The notes beneath the pieces are model-generated. The model had not been told where the DNA came from. It saw nothing but the letters and a program-made list of their open reading frames with translations, and did no database searches. A stretch of DNA of 64,000 nucleotides from the NCBI RefSeq assembly GCF_030817355.1, contig NZ_JAUSZH010000001.1, forward strand, positions 2,033,501 to 2,097,500. The letters are read 5' to 3'. This document shows positions 17,624 to 26,611 of the stretch, piece by piece. The position numbers and the translations under genes are program-made. Each line of letters opens with the position of its first letter. Within the stretch, counting starts at the first letter, position 1. Source of the stretch: Streptomyces sp. V1I1 (GTDB lineage: Bacteria > Actinomycetota > Actinomycetes > Streptomycetales > Streptomycetaceae).

Positions 17624-18577
17624 CAGAACACTCCTTCGATGCTTTCCCGATGTCCGTGTGCGATGGTGCAGTTCACGTTGCTCCATGCTCCATGGCTCTC
17701 CCGAGAGCGTCGGCCGCGGGCCTCTCTGAGCTGTCTGCCACACGCCATACCGCTGAAAGCTCCGGGGATCGGGGCGGATGAGAACGGGTCGCTGGGTGAT
17801 ACGAACCCTGACGTCGTCGTGCAGGGCTCGTTACTTGAGTGGGCACGTCGCCTGTCGTGGTGCCTCACCGACTGGCACAGGCGCCGCCCGCGGGCGGCGA
17901 AGTCCGCGCCCAGCAGCACGGAACTTGAGGCGCCGTCCATAACTCAGTCGATGGGTGGTGGCGGCGGATGCGGCACCGTGCTCCTGCGGGCAGCGCCGAG
18001 GTGCAAATGGCATGCGGCGCGACCGCGAGGGCGCCGGCTCCGGATCGCGGCCTCAACCCCGCAATGGCGGATCTTGGCGTGACATCGTGCAGAGCACCAT
18101 GGCCGACAGGGCTCTGCTGTCGACGCCTGCGGCAGTATGCCCACAGCCCGAACTGCACTTGACCCACGGCGCTGTACCCCTCCCCGAAGTCACTCGGCAC
18201 AACTCCATTCCATCCACGGGCCTCGACGGGAGAGCGCCCACCACCTGCACTCCTGCGCCGGACCCCCGAACCTGGGTTCGCAGTCCGGTACCGCGTAAGA
18301 GCGCACACTCCATCGCCGCAAACAAGCCTGCCCACCGCACGATTGTCATATGCACAACCGTTTCTGCTCGTGCCGGCATCAAGGATTGGCGGGAAGTGAT
18401 CGCCTGAGGTTGAAACCTTGCCCAGTCTGGACAGGATTCAGGGTTGGGCATCTGCAGGCACCCGCCAGGACCGGGGGCGGCCACGCGGGCGCCGAGGCGA
18501 TGTCGGTGTGACAAGTGATACAGAAATGATCCCAGTGCGGCAATCCTCGGCTCCCGGATCTGCTTTCATCTGGAAAC
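17624..18577. other. 954-bp stretch without a convincing gene
   Basis: This is the divergent region between the KS-ACP gene (-) and the GAF/PAS gene (+). Short open frames exist on both strands, but their products are low-complexity, Arg/Pro-rich and lack recognisable motifs. The right part (about 18290-18577) is less GC-rich than the flanks. It is probably regulatory DNA for the mini cluster plus decayed sequence, and no RNA gene or clear repeat was seen. Confidence 0.5.
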
Positions 18578-19606
18578 ATGGATCCCCTGACATCTGATCA
18601 GACCCGGCTCGCGGGCGAGCAGCGGAGGCTTCGACTGCAGGTTCTCGGCCTCAACAGCGTTGAGGCCGAAGCCACGTTCGACCGTGTCGCGCGGCTTGCG
18701 GCCAGCTTCACTCAGGCACCCCTGGCCATGGTCAACTTCATCAACGACGAGCGACAGATGTTCCGCGGCATGTACGTCCCGCCCACCTCGCCCGACGACA
18801 AGGCGAACACCGATGGCCGCGGCATCGTCTTCGACCTCAGCGACATCGCCCGCGAGGCGCCAAGTGACTACGGCTTCTGCCCCCATGTGGTGGCCCAGGG
18901 GTCCCAGCTGGCCCTGGACGATGTCTTCGACTACCCGCGGTTCAGAGGCAACCCATTGGTCAACGACATGGGCGTGCGCTCCTACCTCGGTACCCCGCTC
19001 CGGGACAACACCGGCATGATCCTCGGCACCGTGTGCGTGGCCGACATGGTGGCCCGTACCTGGGATCGCAAGCTCAAGGAGGGCATGCAAGAACTCACCG
19101 AGACCCTGCTGTCGGACTTCAAGTTGCGTGACAGCCTGCTCGCCCAGCAGCAGGAGCTGTTCGCCGTCTTCGACGGCGCCCCCTTCCCCATCATGCTCAC
19201 CGAGGGACCGAACCACCTGCTGCGCTACGCCAACGGCAAGCAGGGCGCGGCCTTCGGCATGGTCCCGCAGTTCAGCCCCGGGCGGCAGGTCCTGACCGGG
19301 CTCGAAGCCATCGGTGTCTTCAACGCGATGGACGAGGCCTTCCACACCGGTCAGACCACCACGCTTCCCCGGGCGTCGATCAGCACGTACGACTCCCCCT
19401 CACCCCAGGACTTCAGCTTCCTCTGCACTCCGGTGCGGACGTCACCCAACGCACCGGTCAGCGGAGTTCTGACGGTGGCCATGAACGCCAGTCAGCAGTT
19501 TTATCCCGGCAATGAGCAGCGGGTATTCGCGGCCAATGTCCAGGAGCGGTTCGAGCAGCTGGGCTCAAGCGGCTTCCGGGGGACGATCCCGGGCCAACGA
19601 GGATAG
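18578..19606 (+). CDS. GAF- and PAS-domain sensor protein without output domain
   Basis: The protein has 342 residues from ATG 18578. A GAF domain spans about 25-180 (VARLAASFTQAPLAMVNFIN, then YLGTPLRDNTGMILGTVCVAD), followed by a short helix. A PAS-like fold lies at about 195-300 (LFAVFDGAPFPIMLTEGPNHLLRYAN). There is no kinase, phosphatase, cyclase or DNA-binding segment. It could be a ligand sensor that acts through a partner, for example the conservon or another kinase. It is divergent from the KS-ACP gene and ends before a strong hairpin at 19645. Its role is unknown. Confidence 0.78.
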   Translation: MDPLTSDQTRLAGEQRRLRLQVLGLNSVEAEATFDRVARLAASFTQAPLAMVNFINDERQMFRGMYVPPTSPDDKANTDGRGIVFDLSDIAREAPSDYGFCPHVVAQGSQLALDDVFDYPRFRGNPLVNDMGVRSYLGTPLRDNTGMILGTVCVADMVARTWDRKLKEGMQELTETLLSDFKLRDSLLAQQQELFAVFDGAPFPIMLTEGPNHLLRYANGKQGAAFGMVPQFSPGRQVLTGLEAIGVFNAMDEAFHTGQTTTLPRASISTYDSPSPQDFSFLCTPVRTSPNAPVSGVLTVAMNASQQFYPGNEQRVFAANVQERFEQLGSSGFRGTIPGQRG

Positions 19607-19644
19607 AACACCCAAAACATGTGGTAACGCCTCACCGTCGACCG

Positions 19645-19677
19645 TGGTTCCCGGCCGCACCACGCGGCCGGGAACCA
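19645..19677. terminator. Strong hairpin terminator after the GAF/PAS gene
   Basis: A 14-bp perfect stem (TGGTTCCCGGCCGC at 19645-19658, complement at 19664-19677) with a 5-nt loop lies 39 bp after the stop of the GAF/PAS gene and upstream of the TAXI gene. Confidence 0.8.
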
Positions 19678-19759
19678 ACGACGCCACCCAGAAGCGTCTG
19701 CGCCCCTTCCACGCGGCAGGGCCTGGCCATTACGGCCGGTGAGCTGGCAGGATCGCGCC

Positions 19760-20758
19760 ATGCCCTCGGCCCTGTCCCGCATCAGCCGCCGCCGCGCCCT
19801 CCAGGGCTCGGCGGTCGCACTGGCGCTGTTCGGGCTGCTGATGTGGTGGCTGCTGCCGATCGGGAATTCCTCGCCGAGCGGCGCCCTGACCTTCAGCACG
19901 GGATCACAGAACGGCGTCTATCAGCGGTACGGCGTGCTGCTGAAGGGGGCGCTCGCCCGCGATCTGCCGGATGTGACGATCGACCTGAAGACCAGCGAGG
20001 GCTCGCAGCAGAATCTCGCGCGGGTGGCGGCCGGCGAGGCAGACTTCACCATCGCCACGGCCGACGCGGTCGCCAAGTACATACGGGAAAAAAAGCCCGG
20101 AGCCGACCGGCTGCGCGGTTGCGCACGGCTGTATGACGACTATGTCCAGCTGGTCGTCCCCAGGGGTTCCCCGGTGCTGTCGGTGCGTGATCTGCGAGGC
20201 AAGCGGGTGGGCATCGGGCAGGAGGGTTCCGGTGTACGGCTGACTGCCGACCGGCTGCTGAAGGCCGCGGGGCTCGACCCGAAGCGGGACATCAAACCGC
20301 TCGCCGCCGGGATCGACACTGTGCCGGGGCGGCTGGAGGCACGCGAGCTGGACGCGTTCTTCTGGTCGGGCGGCCTGCCCACTTCGGCCGTCGAGGAGCT
20401 GTCCGAGCGCTTCCAGATCCGGCTGGTGCCGCTGGAGGCCGACCTCATCGACAAGCTGCACGCCCCCGGCGAGGCGACCAGCTACTACCGCTCCGCCGTG
20501 ATGCCCGCCGACGCCTACCGGGAGGCGCAGAACGGGGAGCCCGTGCCGACGGTGGCGGTGGCGAATCTGCTGGTCACGACCGACCGGATGGACCCGGCGA
20601 TGACCGAGGGCTTCACCCGCACGGTGATCAAGAGCAGGGACCGGATCGGCAACACGGTGCACCCGGCGCAGCTGGTGGATCTGCGCACCGCTGTCTACAC
20701 GGACCCGCTGCCGCTGCACGAAGGGGCAAGGCGCTACTACCGCTCGGTCAAGCCGTAG
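19760..20758 (+). CDS. TAXI-family TRAP transporter solute-binding protein
   Basis: The protein has 332 residues from ATG 19760 (GGCAGGA upstream). An N-terminal signal anchor lies at about 14-34 (LQGSAVALALFGLLMWWLLP). The periplasmic-binding-type fold of the TAXI family follows: LTFSTGSQNGVYQRYG near the start, then ADFTIATADA, LRGKRVGIGQEGSGVR and the C-terminal VRDLR-like repeats. TAXI proteins usually feed a TRAP permease, but no permease gene is nearby. In streptomycetes this gene stands alone next to a two-component system. Its 3' end overlaps the 3' end of the convergent kinase gene by 11 bp. It may sense a small carboxylate such as glutamate for the neighbouring system, which is inferred from context only. 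Confidence 0.85.
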   Translation: MPSALSRISRRRALQGSAVALALFGLLMWWLLPIGNSSPSGALTFSTGSQNGVYQRYGVLLKGALARDLPDVTIDLKTSEGSQQNLARVAAGEADFTIATADAVAKYIREKKPGADRLRGCARLYDDYVQLVVPRGSPVLSVRDLRGKRVGIGQEGSGVRLTADRLLKAAGLDPKRDIKPLAAGIDTVPGRLEARELDAFFWSGGLPTSAVEELSERFQIRLVPLEADLIDKLHAPGEATSYYRSAVMPADAYREAQNGEPVPTVAVANLLVTTDRMDPAMTEGFTRTVIKSRDRIGNTVHPAQLVDLRTAVYTDPLPLHEGARRYYRSVKP

Positions 20759-22145
20759 GGGACGTACGCGGGACGGTGACGGTCACCCGCAGACCCTTCG
20801 GTTTTTGGTGGGCGTATGCGATCGAGCCACCGCCCGCCGCCAGCAGGGCGCGCGAGATGGACAGGCCGAGGCCCGAGCCCTTGACGTTCTGGTGGCGGCC
20901 GCTGCGCCAGAAGCGGTCGCCGATACGAGCCAGTTCCTCATCGGTCAGGCCCGGGCCGCCGTCGGTGATCACGATGGTGGAGCTCTCGCCGTTCGAGGCG
21001 ACCGAGACGGTGACCTCCTCGCCCCGGGGTGTGAACTTCAGGGCGTTGTCGATCACCGCGTCGAGGGCGCTGGAGAGCGCGACCGGGTCGGCCCACGCGG
21101 TGACCGCGGCCCTGTGCTCGGTCAGCCGGACGCCCTTGTCATCCGCGAGTGGACGCCAGGCGGCGACGCGCTCGGCCGCCAGTGCGCCGATGTCGGTGAG
21201 CTGGAGGTCGGCGGCGGCATGCTCGGCCAGAGCCAGGTCCAGCAGGTCGTCGAGGACCTGGGCGAGGCGCTTGCCCTCGGTGCGGACCGAGGCGATCTCC
21301 TCGTTCCCCTCGGGGAGTTCGAGTGCGAGGAGCTCGATACGCAGCAGCAGTGCCGCGAGCGGGTTGCGCAGCTGGTGGGAGGCGTCGGCGACGAACGCCC
21401 GCTGCTGTTCCAGTACTTCTTCGACGTTGTCCGCCATCTCGTTGAACGAGCGAGCCAGGCGTCTGAGTTCCGGCGGGCCGCCGGCCGCCGCGACGCGCGA
21501 GTTCATCTGCCCGGTGGCGATGTCATGGGTGGCCGCGTCCAGAATCCGTACGGGCCGCAGCACCCAGCCCGTGAGGCGGAAGGCGGCGCCGACGGCCACC
21601 AGCATCGCCGCGCACTCGCCTGCCGCTATCAGCAGCCAGTTCCGCAGTACGCGTGAGCGCAGCTGGCTGGTGGGCGAGTCGGTGAACACGACGGCGACGA
21701 CGTCCCCGTCCCGTACGACGGGTGAGGCGACGACCAGCCGGCCGCCGTGCTGCCACGGCCAGACCTGCGGCGGGTCCTGGCTGCGCCGCCCGGTCAGCGC
21801 CTCCTTGAACGCCTCGCGGCCCTCGCCGCTCTGCGGCACCGTCCAGCTCTCGGGGGCGCGCGCCATGGCGTCACCGTCGCGGTAGAAGACGCCGGCCCTG
21901 ATGCCGTAAGTGTCGTGGTAGCGGTCGAGCTGCTCCTGAAGCATGGAGCGCCGCTTGTCGAGGCTCAAGCCCGAGCGCTCGGTGACGAACTGCGCGAGCG
22001 CCGCGAAGCGCACCGTGTCGTCGATCCGGTCGACGACGACCTGCTGCTGCTGCGCGGCGGCGACGCTCACGGCCAGGGGGAAGCCGAGCGCGAGCAGCAC
22101 GCCCGCCATGAGGACGATGAGCAGCGGGAGAAGTCGGGTACGCAC
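20748..22145 (-). CDS. Sensor histidine kinase beside the glu operon
   Basis: The membrane kinase has 465 residues from GTG 22145. TM1 is at about 6-32, an extracytoplasmic sensor of about 125 residues follows, and TM2 lies at about 165-190, then HAMP. The H-box DASHQLRNPL carries the phospho-His in an HQLRNP variant. The N-box is DNALKFTPRG and the G boxes are DGGPGL and GSGLGLSI. It starts 15 bp after the stop of the response regulator gene, so the two form an operon. The position beside gluABCD and a TAXI binding protein suggests that it senses an amino acid or carboxylate and controls gluABCD. That link is an inference. Confidence 0.93.
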   Translation of the reverse strand: MRTRLLPLLIVLMAGVLLALGFPLAVSVAAAQQQQVVVDRIDDTVRFAALAQFVTERSGLSLDKRRSMLQEQLDRYHDTYGIRAGVFYRDGDAMARAPESWTVPQSGEGREAFKEALTGRRSQDPPQVWPWQHGGRLVVASPVVRDGDVVAVVFTDSPTSQLRSRVLRNWLLIAAGECAAMLVAVGAAFRLTGWVLRPVRILDAATHDIATGQMNSRVAAAGGPPELRRLARSFNEMADNVEEVLEQQRAFVADASHQLRNPLAALLLRIELLALELPEGNEEIASVRTEGKRLAQVLDDLLDLALAEHAAADLQLTDIGALAAERVAAWRPLADDKGVRLTEHRAAVTAWADPVALSSALDAVIDNALKFTPRGEEVTVSVASNGESSTIVITDGGPGLTDEELARIGDRFWRSGRHQNVKGSGLGLSISRALLAAGGGSIAYAHQKPKGLRVTVTVPRTSPTA

Positions 22146-22160
22146 CGGGGTCTACGGGCC

Positions 22161-22868
22161 TTACGCGTCGGCGGGAGCGACGAGCCGGTAGCCGACGCCG
22201 CGCACGGTCTCGATCAGGGCGGGCATCCGCAGCTTGGAGCGCAGCGACGCCACATGCACCTCGAGGGTGCGGCCGGTCCCTTCCCAACTGGTGCGCCACA
22301 CCTCGCTGATGATCTGCTCCCGGCGGAAGACGACTCCCGGCCGCTGCGCGAGCAGCGCCAGCAGGTCGAATTCCTTGCGGGTCAGCTGGACCGCGGCACC
22401 GTCGACGCTGACGCGCCGGGTGGGCAGCTCGATGATGACCTTGCCGAGCCGCAGCGCGTGCTCGGACGCGGGCCCGGCGGCGTCGTCAGCACCGGCGTTG
22501 CGCCGGCTCACGGCGTGGATGCGGGCCAGCAACTCCCCGGTGTCGTACGGCTTGACGACATAGTCGTCGGCCCCGAGGTTGAGCCCGTGTATCCGGGAGC
22601 GTACGTCGGCCCGCGCGGTCACCATGATCACGGGTGTCGTTGTGAGCTTCCGGATCTTGCCGCACACCTGGTAGCCGTCCTGGTCGGGCAGCCCCAGATC
22701 GAGAAGTACGACCCCGAAGGGCGGCTTCTCGGGATGCGTGGCGGGCAGCACTGCCTTCAGCGCCTCTTCGCCGTTGCGGGCGTGCACCACCTCGAAGCCG
22801 TGCTTGGCGAGCACCGCGGACAGGGCGGCGGCGACATGGTTGTCGTCCTCGACGAGCAGCAGTCTCAT
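22161..22868 (-). CDS. OmpR-family response regulator divergent from gluA
   Basis: The regulator has 235 residues from ATG 22868, with GGGGGG upstream. The receiver domain carries acidic pocket EDD (7-9), phospho-acceptor D57 in VLLDLGLP and Lys in VVKPYD. The C-terminal winged-helix DNA-binding domain is of OmpR type (LTRKEFDLLALLAQRPG, then LEVHVASLRSKL). It is transcribed divergently from gluA, with 264 bp between. That gap holds a GTTAC pair (22963-22967 and 22980-22984, 17-bp period), which might be part of its binding site. It is the partner of the kinase at 20748-22145. Confidence 0.93.
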   Translation of the reverse strand: MRLLLVEDDNHVAAALSAVLAKHGFEVVHARNGEEALKAVLPATHPEKPPFGVVLLDLGLPDQDGYQVCGKIRKLTTTPVIMVTARADVRSRIHGLNLGADDYVVKPYDTGELLARIHAVSRRNAGADDAAGPASEHALRLGKVIIELPTRRVSVDGAAVQLTRKEFDLLALLAQRPGVVFRREQIISEVWRTSWEGTGRTLEVHVASLRSKLRMPALIETVRGVGYRLVAPADA

Positions 22869-23132
22869 AGCCCCCCTTCGGTCGTGCGGTCGTATGGCAT
22901 ACCTCGTGCGATGTACCAGGGCATCAAGGCGGATCCCCGCCCCGACAGTCAAGTGCCTACCCGTTACATGCCTGTTTCCGTTACCCACCCGGTACGCCGA
23001 TCACCACCCTGTTCACGCATAGTGTCCGGTTGCGGCCGGATCGTTATGCTCAATTTCCCCTCAGATGTAATGACGCTGGTCGCAGCGCGTGACTAAGGTC
23101 CTCCCAACCGAGGAGGACGGAGCAAGAAGCCG

Positions 23133-23918
23133 ATGAGCGGAGTTTCAGTGACCAAGGGCGCCGAGGACGCTGTGCCCACCGGGGGCGACCTGGTCGTGCT
23201 GAGCAACGTCAACAAGCACTTCGGCGCGCTGCATGTGCTCCAGGACATCGACCTGACCATCGCCCGTGGCGAGGTCGTGGTCGTCATCGGGCCCTCCGGG
23301 TCCGGAAAGTCCACGCTGTGCCGCACCATCAACCGCCTGGAGACGATCGACTCCGGCGCGATCTCGATCGACGGGAAGGCGCTGCCCCAGGAGGGCAGGG
23401 AGCTGGCCCGGCTGCGCGCCGACGTGGGCATGGTCTTCCAGTCCTTCAACCTCTTCGCACATAAGACTGTGCTGGAGAACGTGATGCTGGGCCAGGTCAA
23501 GGTCCGCAAGGCCGACAAGAAGGCCGCCGAGCAGAAGGCGCGCACGCTGCTCGACCGGGTCGGCGTCGGCTCGCAGGCCGAGAAGTACCCGGCGCAGCTC
23601 TCCGGCGGCCAGCAGCAGCGCGTCGCGATCGCGCGAGCGTTGGCGATGGACCCCAAGGTCATGCTCTTCGACGAGCCCACATCGGCGCTCGACCCCGAGA
23701 TGATCAACGAGGTTCTCGAGGTCATGCAGCAGTTGGCGCGCGACGGGATGACGATGGTTGTAGTCACCCACGAGATGGGCTTTGCCCGCTCCGCCGCGAA
23801 CCGCGTCGTCTTCATGGCGGACGGCAAGATCGTCGAGGAGGCCACGCCGGACGAGTTCTTCAGCAATCCGCGCAGCGATCGTGCTAAGGACTTCCTTTCG
23901 AAGATCCTGCACCACTGA
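23133..23918 (+). CDS. gluA: Glutamate ABC importer, ATP-binding protein GluA
   Basis: The ATPase has 261 residues from ATG 23133 (GGAGG upstream). It is a polar amino acid ABC transporter ATPase with Walker A GPSGSGKS at 53-60, Q-loop, signature [15 protein letters not shown], Walker [15 protein letters not shown] and switch His in VVVTHEMG. It energises uptake of glutamate with GluB (binding protein) and GluC/GluD (permeases). It is the first gene of gluABCD. A 19-bp duplicated sequence at its 3' end precedes gluB. Confidence 0.95.
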   Translation: MSGVSVTKGAEDAVPTGGDLVVLSNVNKHFGALHVLQDIDLTIARGEVVVVIGPSGSGKSTLCRTINRLETIDSGAISIDGKALPQEGRELARLRADVGMVFQSFNLFAHKTVLENVMLGQVKVRKADKKAAEQKARTLLDRVGVGSQAEKYPAQLSGGQQQRVAIARALAMDPKVMLFDEPTSALDPEMINEVLEVMQQLARDGMTMVVVTHEMGFARSAANRVVFMADGKIVEEATPDEFFSNPRSDRAKDFLSKILHH

Positions 23919-23951
23919 CGACCGGCGATCCCCACCACTGACGACCGGCGA
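23910..23951. repeat. 19-bp direct repeat at the gluA/gluB junction
   Basis: Two identical 19-bp copies (23910-23928 and 23933-23951) are spaced by 4 bp. The first includes the gluA stop codon, and both include an in-frame-looking CACTGA. The second copy lengthens the gluA-gluB spacer. It is probably a local duplication. Confidence 0.85.
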
Positions 23952-23975
23952 GTTACGACACAAGGGATGTTCATC

Positions 23976-24815
23976 ATGAAGCTGCACAAGGCAAGCGCCG
24001 CGGCCGCCGCGGCCCTCGTCCTCTCCCTGACCGCGACCGCTTGTGGTGGCGACAGCGACTCGGGCGGCGGCGACGGCGACGGCGGCAAGAAGATCACCGT
24101 CGGCATCAAGTACGACCAGCCCGGCCTCGGCCTGAAGACCCCGGACGGCAAGTTCACGGGCTTCGACGTCGACGTCGCCACGTACGTGGCGAAGGAGCTC
24201 GGCTACGACGCCAAGGACATCACCTTCAAGCAGGCGCCCAGCGCCGAGCGCGAGAACCTGATCAAGAACGGTGACGTCAAGTTCGTCGTCGCCAGCTACT
24301 CGATCAACGACAAGCGCAAGGCGGAGGTCGACTTCGCCGGACCGTACTTCCTGGCCCACCAGGACCTGCTGGTCCGCGCGGACGACAACTCCATCACCAA
24401 GGCCACCGACCTCAACTCCAAGAAGCTGTGCTCGGTCACCGGCTCCACCTCGGCACAGAACGTCAAGGAGAAGCTTGCGCCCAAGGCCGACCTGCTGCAG
24501 CAGGGCGGCTACTCGGAGTGCCTGACCGGCCTGGAGAACAAGTCCGTCGACGCGCTCACCACTGATAACTCCATCCTGGCCGGCTACGCGGCGCAGAAGG
24601 AGCACCAGGGCAAGTTCAAGCTGGTGGGCCTCAGCCTGAGCGACGAGAACTACGGCATCGGCCTGAAGAAGGGCGACAAGGATCTTCAGACGAAGATCAA
24701 CGCGGCGCTCAAGAAGATGGTCGACGACGGGTCCTGGGACAAGTTCGTGAAGGCGAACTTCGGCCCGGCGAACTACAAGAACGAGCCTGCCCCGAAGATC
24801 ACTGAAGGCAGCTGA
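23976..24815 (+). CDS. gluB: Glutamate ABC importer, substrate-binding lipoprotein GluB
   Basis: The protein has 279 residues from ATG 23976, with AAGGGA well placed; ATG 23967 is too close to that site. A lipoprotein signal peptide ends at C23 (LTATAC), followed by a Gly/Asp/Ser linker. The mature part is a type 3 periplasmic binding protein: KITVGIKYDQPGLGLKTPDG, FDVDVATYVAKELG, the FKQAPSAERENLIKNG block, then TGSTSAQNV. It binds glutamate outside the membrane and delivers it to GluC/GluD. It is the second gene of the operon. Confidence 0.95.
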   Translation: MKLHKASAAAAAALVLSLTATACGGDSDSGGGDGDGGKKITVGIKYDQPGLGLKTPDGKFTGFDVDVATYVAKELGYDAKDITFKQAPSAERENLIKNGDVKFVVASYSINDKRKAEVDFAGPYFLAHQDLLVRADDNSITKATDLNSKKLCSVTGSTSAQNVKEKLAPKADLLQQGGYSECLTGLENKSVDALTTDNSILAGYAAQKEHQGKFKLVGLSLSDENYGIGLKKGDKDLQTKINAALKKMVDDGSWDKFVKANFGPANYKNEPAPKITEGS

Positions 24816-24889
24816 GTCAGCGGTGGCGCGCTGTCGGCCGACGCCGGCGGCGCGCCCCACCAGCCAACCTGGGGAGAGCGCGGGGCAAC

Positions 24890-25564
24890 GTGTTCGATTT
24901 TCTTGAGTCCGGGCAGTACGACCTGCTCGGCGCCTTCTGGGTGACAGTTCAGCTCACCCTCTACTCGGCCGTGGGTTCCCTGATCTGGGGCACGATCCTG
25001 GCCGGTATGCGGGTCAGCCCGGTTCCGCTGATGCGGGCCTTCGGCACCGTATACATCAACTGCGTCCGTAACACACCGCTGACCGTGATCATCGTCTCCT
25101 GCTCGCTGGTCCTGAACCAGACACTGGGCTTCGCACTCGGCGGCGACAACTTCAAGGACATCGGCTTCCGGCTGGCCGTCCTCGGTTTCATCGCCTACAC
25201 CGGCACGTTCGTCTGCGAGGCCATCCGGTCCGGGATCAACACCGTGCCCGTCGGCCAGGCGGAGGCGGCCCGCGCACTGGGGCTGAGCTTCTTCCAGGTG
25301 CTGACCCTCATCGTGCTCCCGCAGGCGTTCCGCTCGGTCGTCGCACCGCTGGCGAACGTACTGATCGCGCTCACGAAGAACACCACGGTGGCCGCATCGA
25401 TCGGTGTCGCCGAGGCTGCGCTGCTGATGAAGGAAATGCTCGAGAACGAGGCCGACGCGCTCTTCGCCGTCTTCGCGGTCATCGCCTTCGGATTCATCGT
25501 TCTTACCCTCCCGACCGGCCTGATCCTGGGCTGGGTGGCCAAGCGTGTGGCGGTGAAACGATGA
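24890..25564 (+). CDS. gluC: Glutamate ABC importer, permease GluC
   Basis: The 224-residue membrane protein starts at GTG 24890. Hydrophobic segments lie at about 15-37, 56-82, 86-110, 140-160 and 185-208, typical of polar amino acid permeases. The EAA loop EAARALGLSFFQVLTLIVLP contacts the ATPase GluA. The gluC stop overlaps the gluD start by 4 bp (ATGA), indicating coupled translation of the two permease subunits. Confidence 0.95.
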   Translation: MFDFLESGQYDLLGAFWVTVQLTLYSAVGSLIWGTILAGMRVSPVPLMRAFGTVYINCVRNTPLTVIIVSCSLVLNQTLGFALGGDNFKDIGFRLAVLGFIAYTGTFVCEAIRSGINTVPVGQAEAARALGLSFFQVLTLIVLPQAFRSVVAPLANVLIALTKNTTVAASIGVAEAALLMKEMLENEADALFAVFAVIAFGFIVLTLPTGLILGWVAKRVAVKR

Positions 25565-26442
25565 CCTCCGTTCTCTACGACGCACCCGGCCCCCACGCCA
25601 AGCGGCGGAACGTCCTCTTCACGATCGTGTTCCTGGCCGTTCTCGGGCTCGCCATCTGGTGGGCGCTGTCGGTCATGGCCGACAAGGGCCAACTGGCGGC
25701 GGACAAGTGGGATCCTTTCGTCACGAACTCCGAGATGTGGTCGACTTATCTGCTGCCCGGTCTCTGGGTGACCGTGAAGGCGGCGGCGTTCGCCATCGTG
25801 ATCGCGCTGCCGCTCGGTGCGATCCTCGGCATCGGCCGGCTTTCGGACCACCGGTGGATCCGTGTTCCGGTGGGTGCCGTGGTCGAGTTCTTCCGCGCCA
25901 TCCCGGTGCTGATCCTGATGTTCTTCGCCAACGCGATGTTCGTGCAGTTCGCGGACATCGAGTCGGAGATCCGGCCGATGTACGCGGTGGTGACCGGCCT
26001 GGTGCTCTACAACGCCTCGGTCATCGCCGAGATCGTGCGGGCCGGCATCCTCTCGCTGCCGTCCGGCCAGACGGACGCCGCCAAGGCGATCGGCATGCGC
26101 AAGGGCCAGACCATGTCGTACGTGCTGCTGCCGCAGGCGGTCACGGCGATGCTGCCGGCTCTCGTCAGCCAGATCGTGGTGATCGTCAAGGACACCGCGC
26201 TCGGCGGCGCCCTGCTCGGCCTCGTCGACCTGATGTCGCAGAGCCGCACGATCCCGGCGAACTACGGCGCGAACACCATCGCCACCCTCACTGTGATCGC
26301 GCTGATCTACATCGCGCTCAACTTCCTGCTCACCAGCGCCGCGAGCTGGCTGGAGGGCCGGGCGCGCCGGACGAAGAAGGGCACCGGAGCCGTGCTGCAC
26401 GGGGAAGACGTCGAAGCCAGACTTGACGGCGGAGGCGTGTAA
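25561..26442 (+). CDS. gluD: Glutamate ABC importer, permease GluD
   Basis: The 293-residue second permease subunit starts at ATG 25561, overlapping gluC by 4 bp. TM1 is at about 19-40 (FTIVFLAVLGLAIWWALSVM). The permease domain follows, with the EAA-like loop DAAKAIGMRKGQTMSYVLLP. It heterodimerises with GluC. A strong terminator hairpin lies 18 bp after the stop, closing the operon. Confidence 0.95.
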   Translation: MTSVLYDAPGPHAKRRNVLFTIVFLAVLGLAIWWALSVMADKGQLAADKWDPFVTNSEMWSTYLLPGLWVTVKAAAFAIVIALPLGAILGIGRLSDHRWIRVPVGAVVEFFRAIPVLILMFFANAMFVQFADIESEIRPMYAVVTGLVLYNASVIAEIVRAGILSLPSGQTDAAKAIGMRKGQTMSYVLLPQAVTAMLPALVSQIVVIVKDTALGGALLGLVDLMSQSRTIPANYGANTIATLTVIALIYIALNFLLTSAASWLEGRARRTKKGTGAVLHGEDVEARLDGGGV

Positions 26443-26460
26443 CACCGGCAGGTAGTACTG

Positions 26461-26492
26461 GAGGGGCGGCCGCAGCAATGCGGCCGCCCCTC
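26461..26492 (+). terminator. Terminator of the gluABCD operon
   Basis: A perfect 14-bp stem (GAGGGGCGGCCGCA at 26461-26474, complement at 26479-26492) with a GCAA tetraloop lies 18 bp after gluD. Confidence 0.9.
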
Positions 26493-26611
26493 GCCGCATT
26501 CCTCCGTCACTTGACGCCAGCACCCGCAGTGGGTTGCATACGTTCTGTGATCGCGCACCGGGCTCCAACCACACGTTTCCGCATGACCCTTCGGGCCCCA
26601 GGAGTCACGCC

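Noticed and set aside
17865..18335. Possible gene on the minus strand in the long gap
   Set aside because: No recognisable motif, no convincing ribosome site and biased composition; treated as non-coding.
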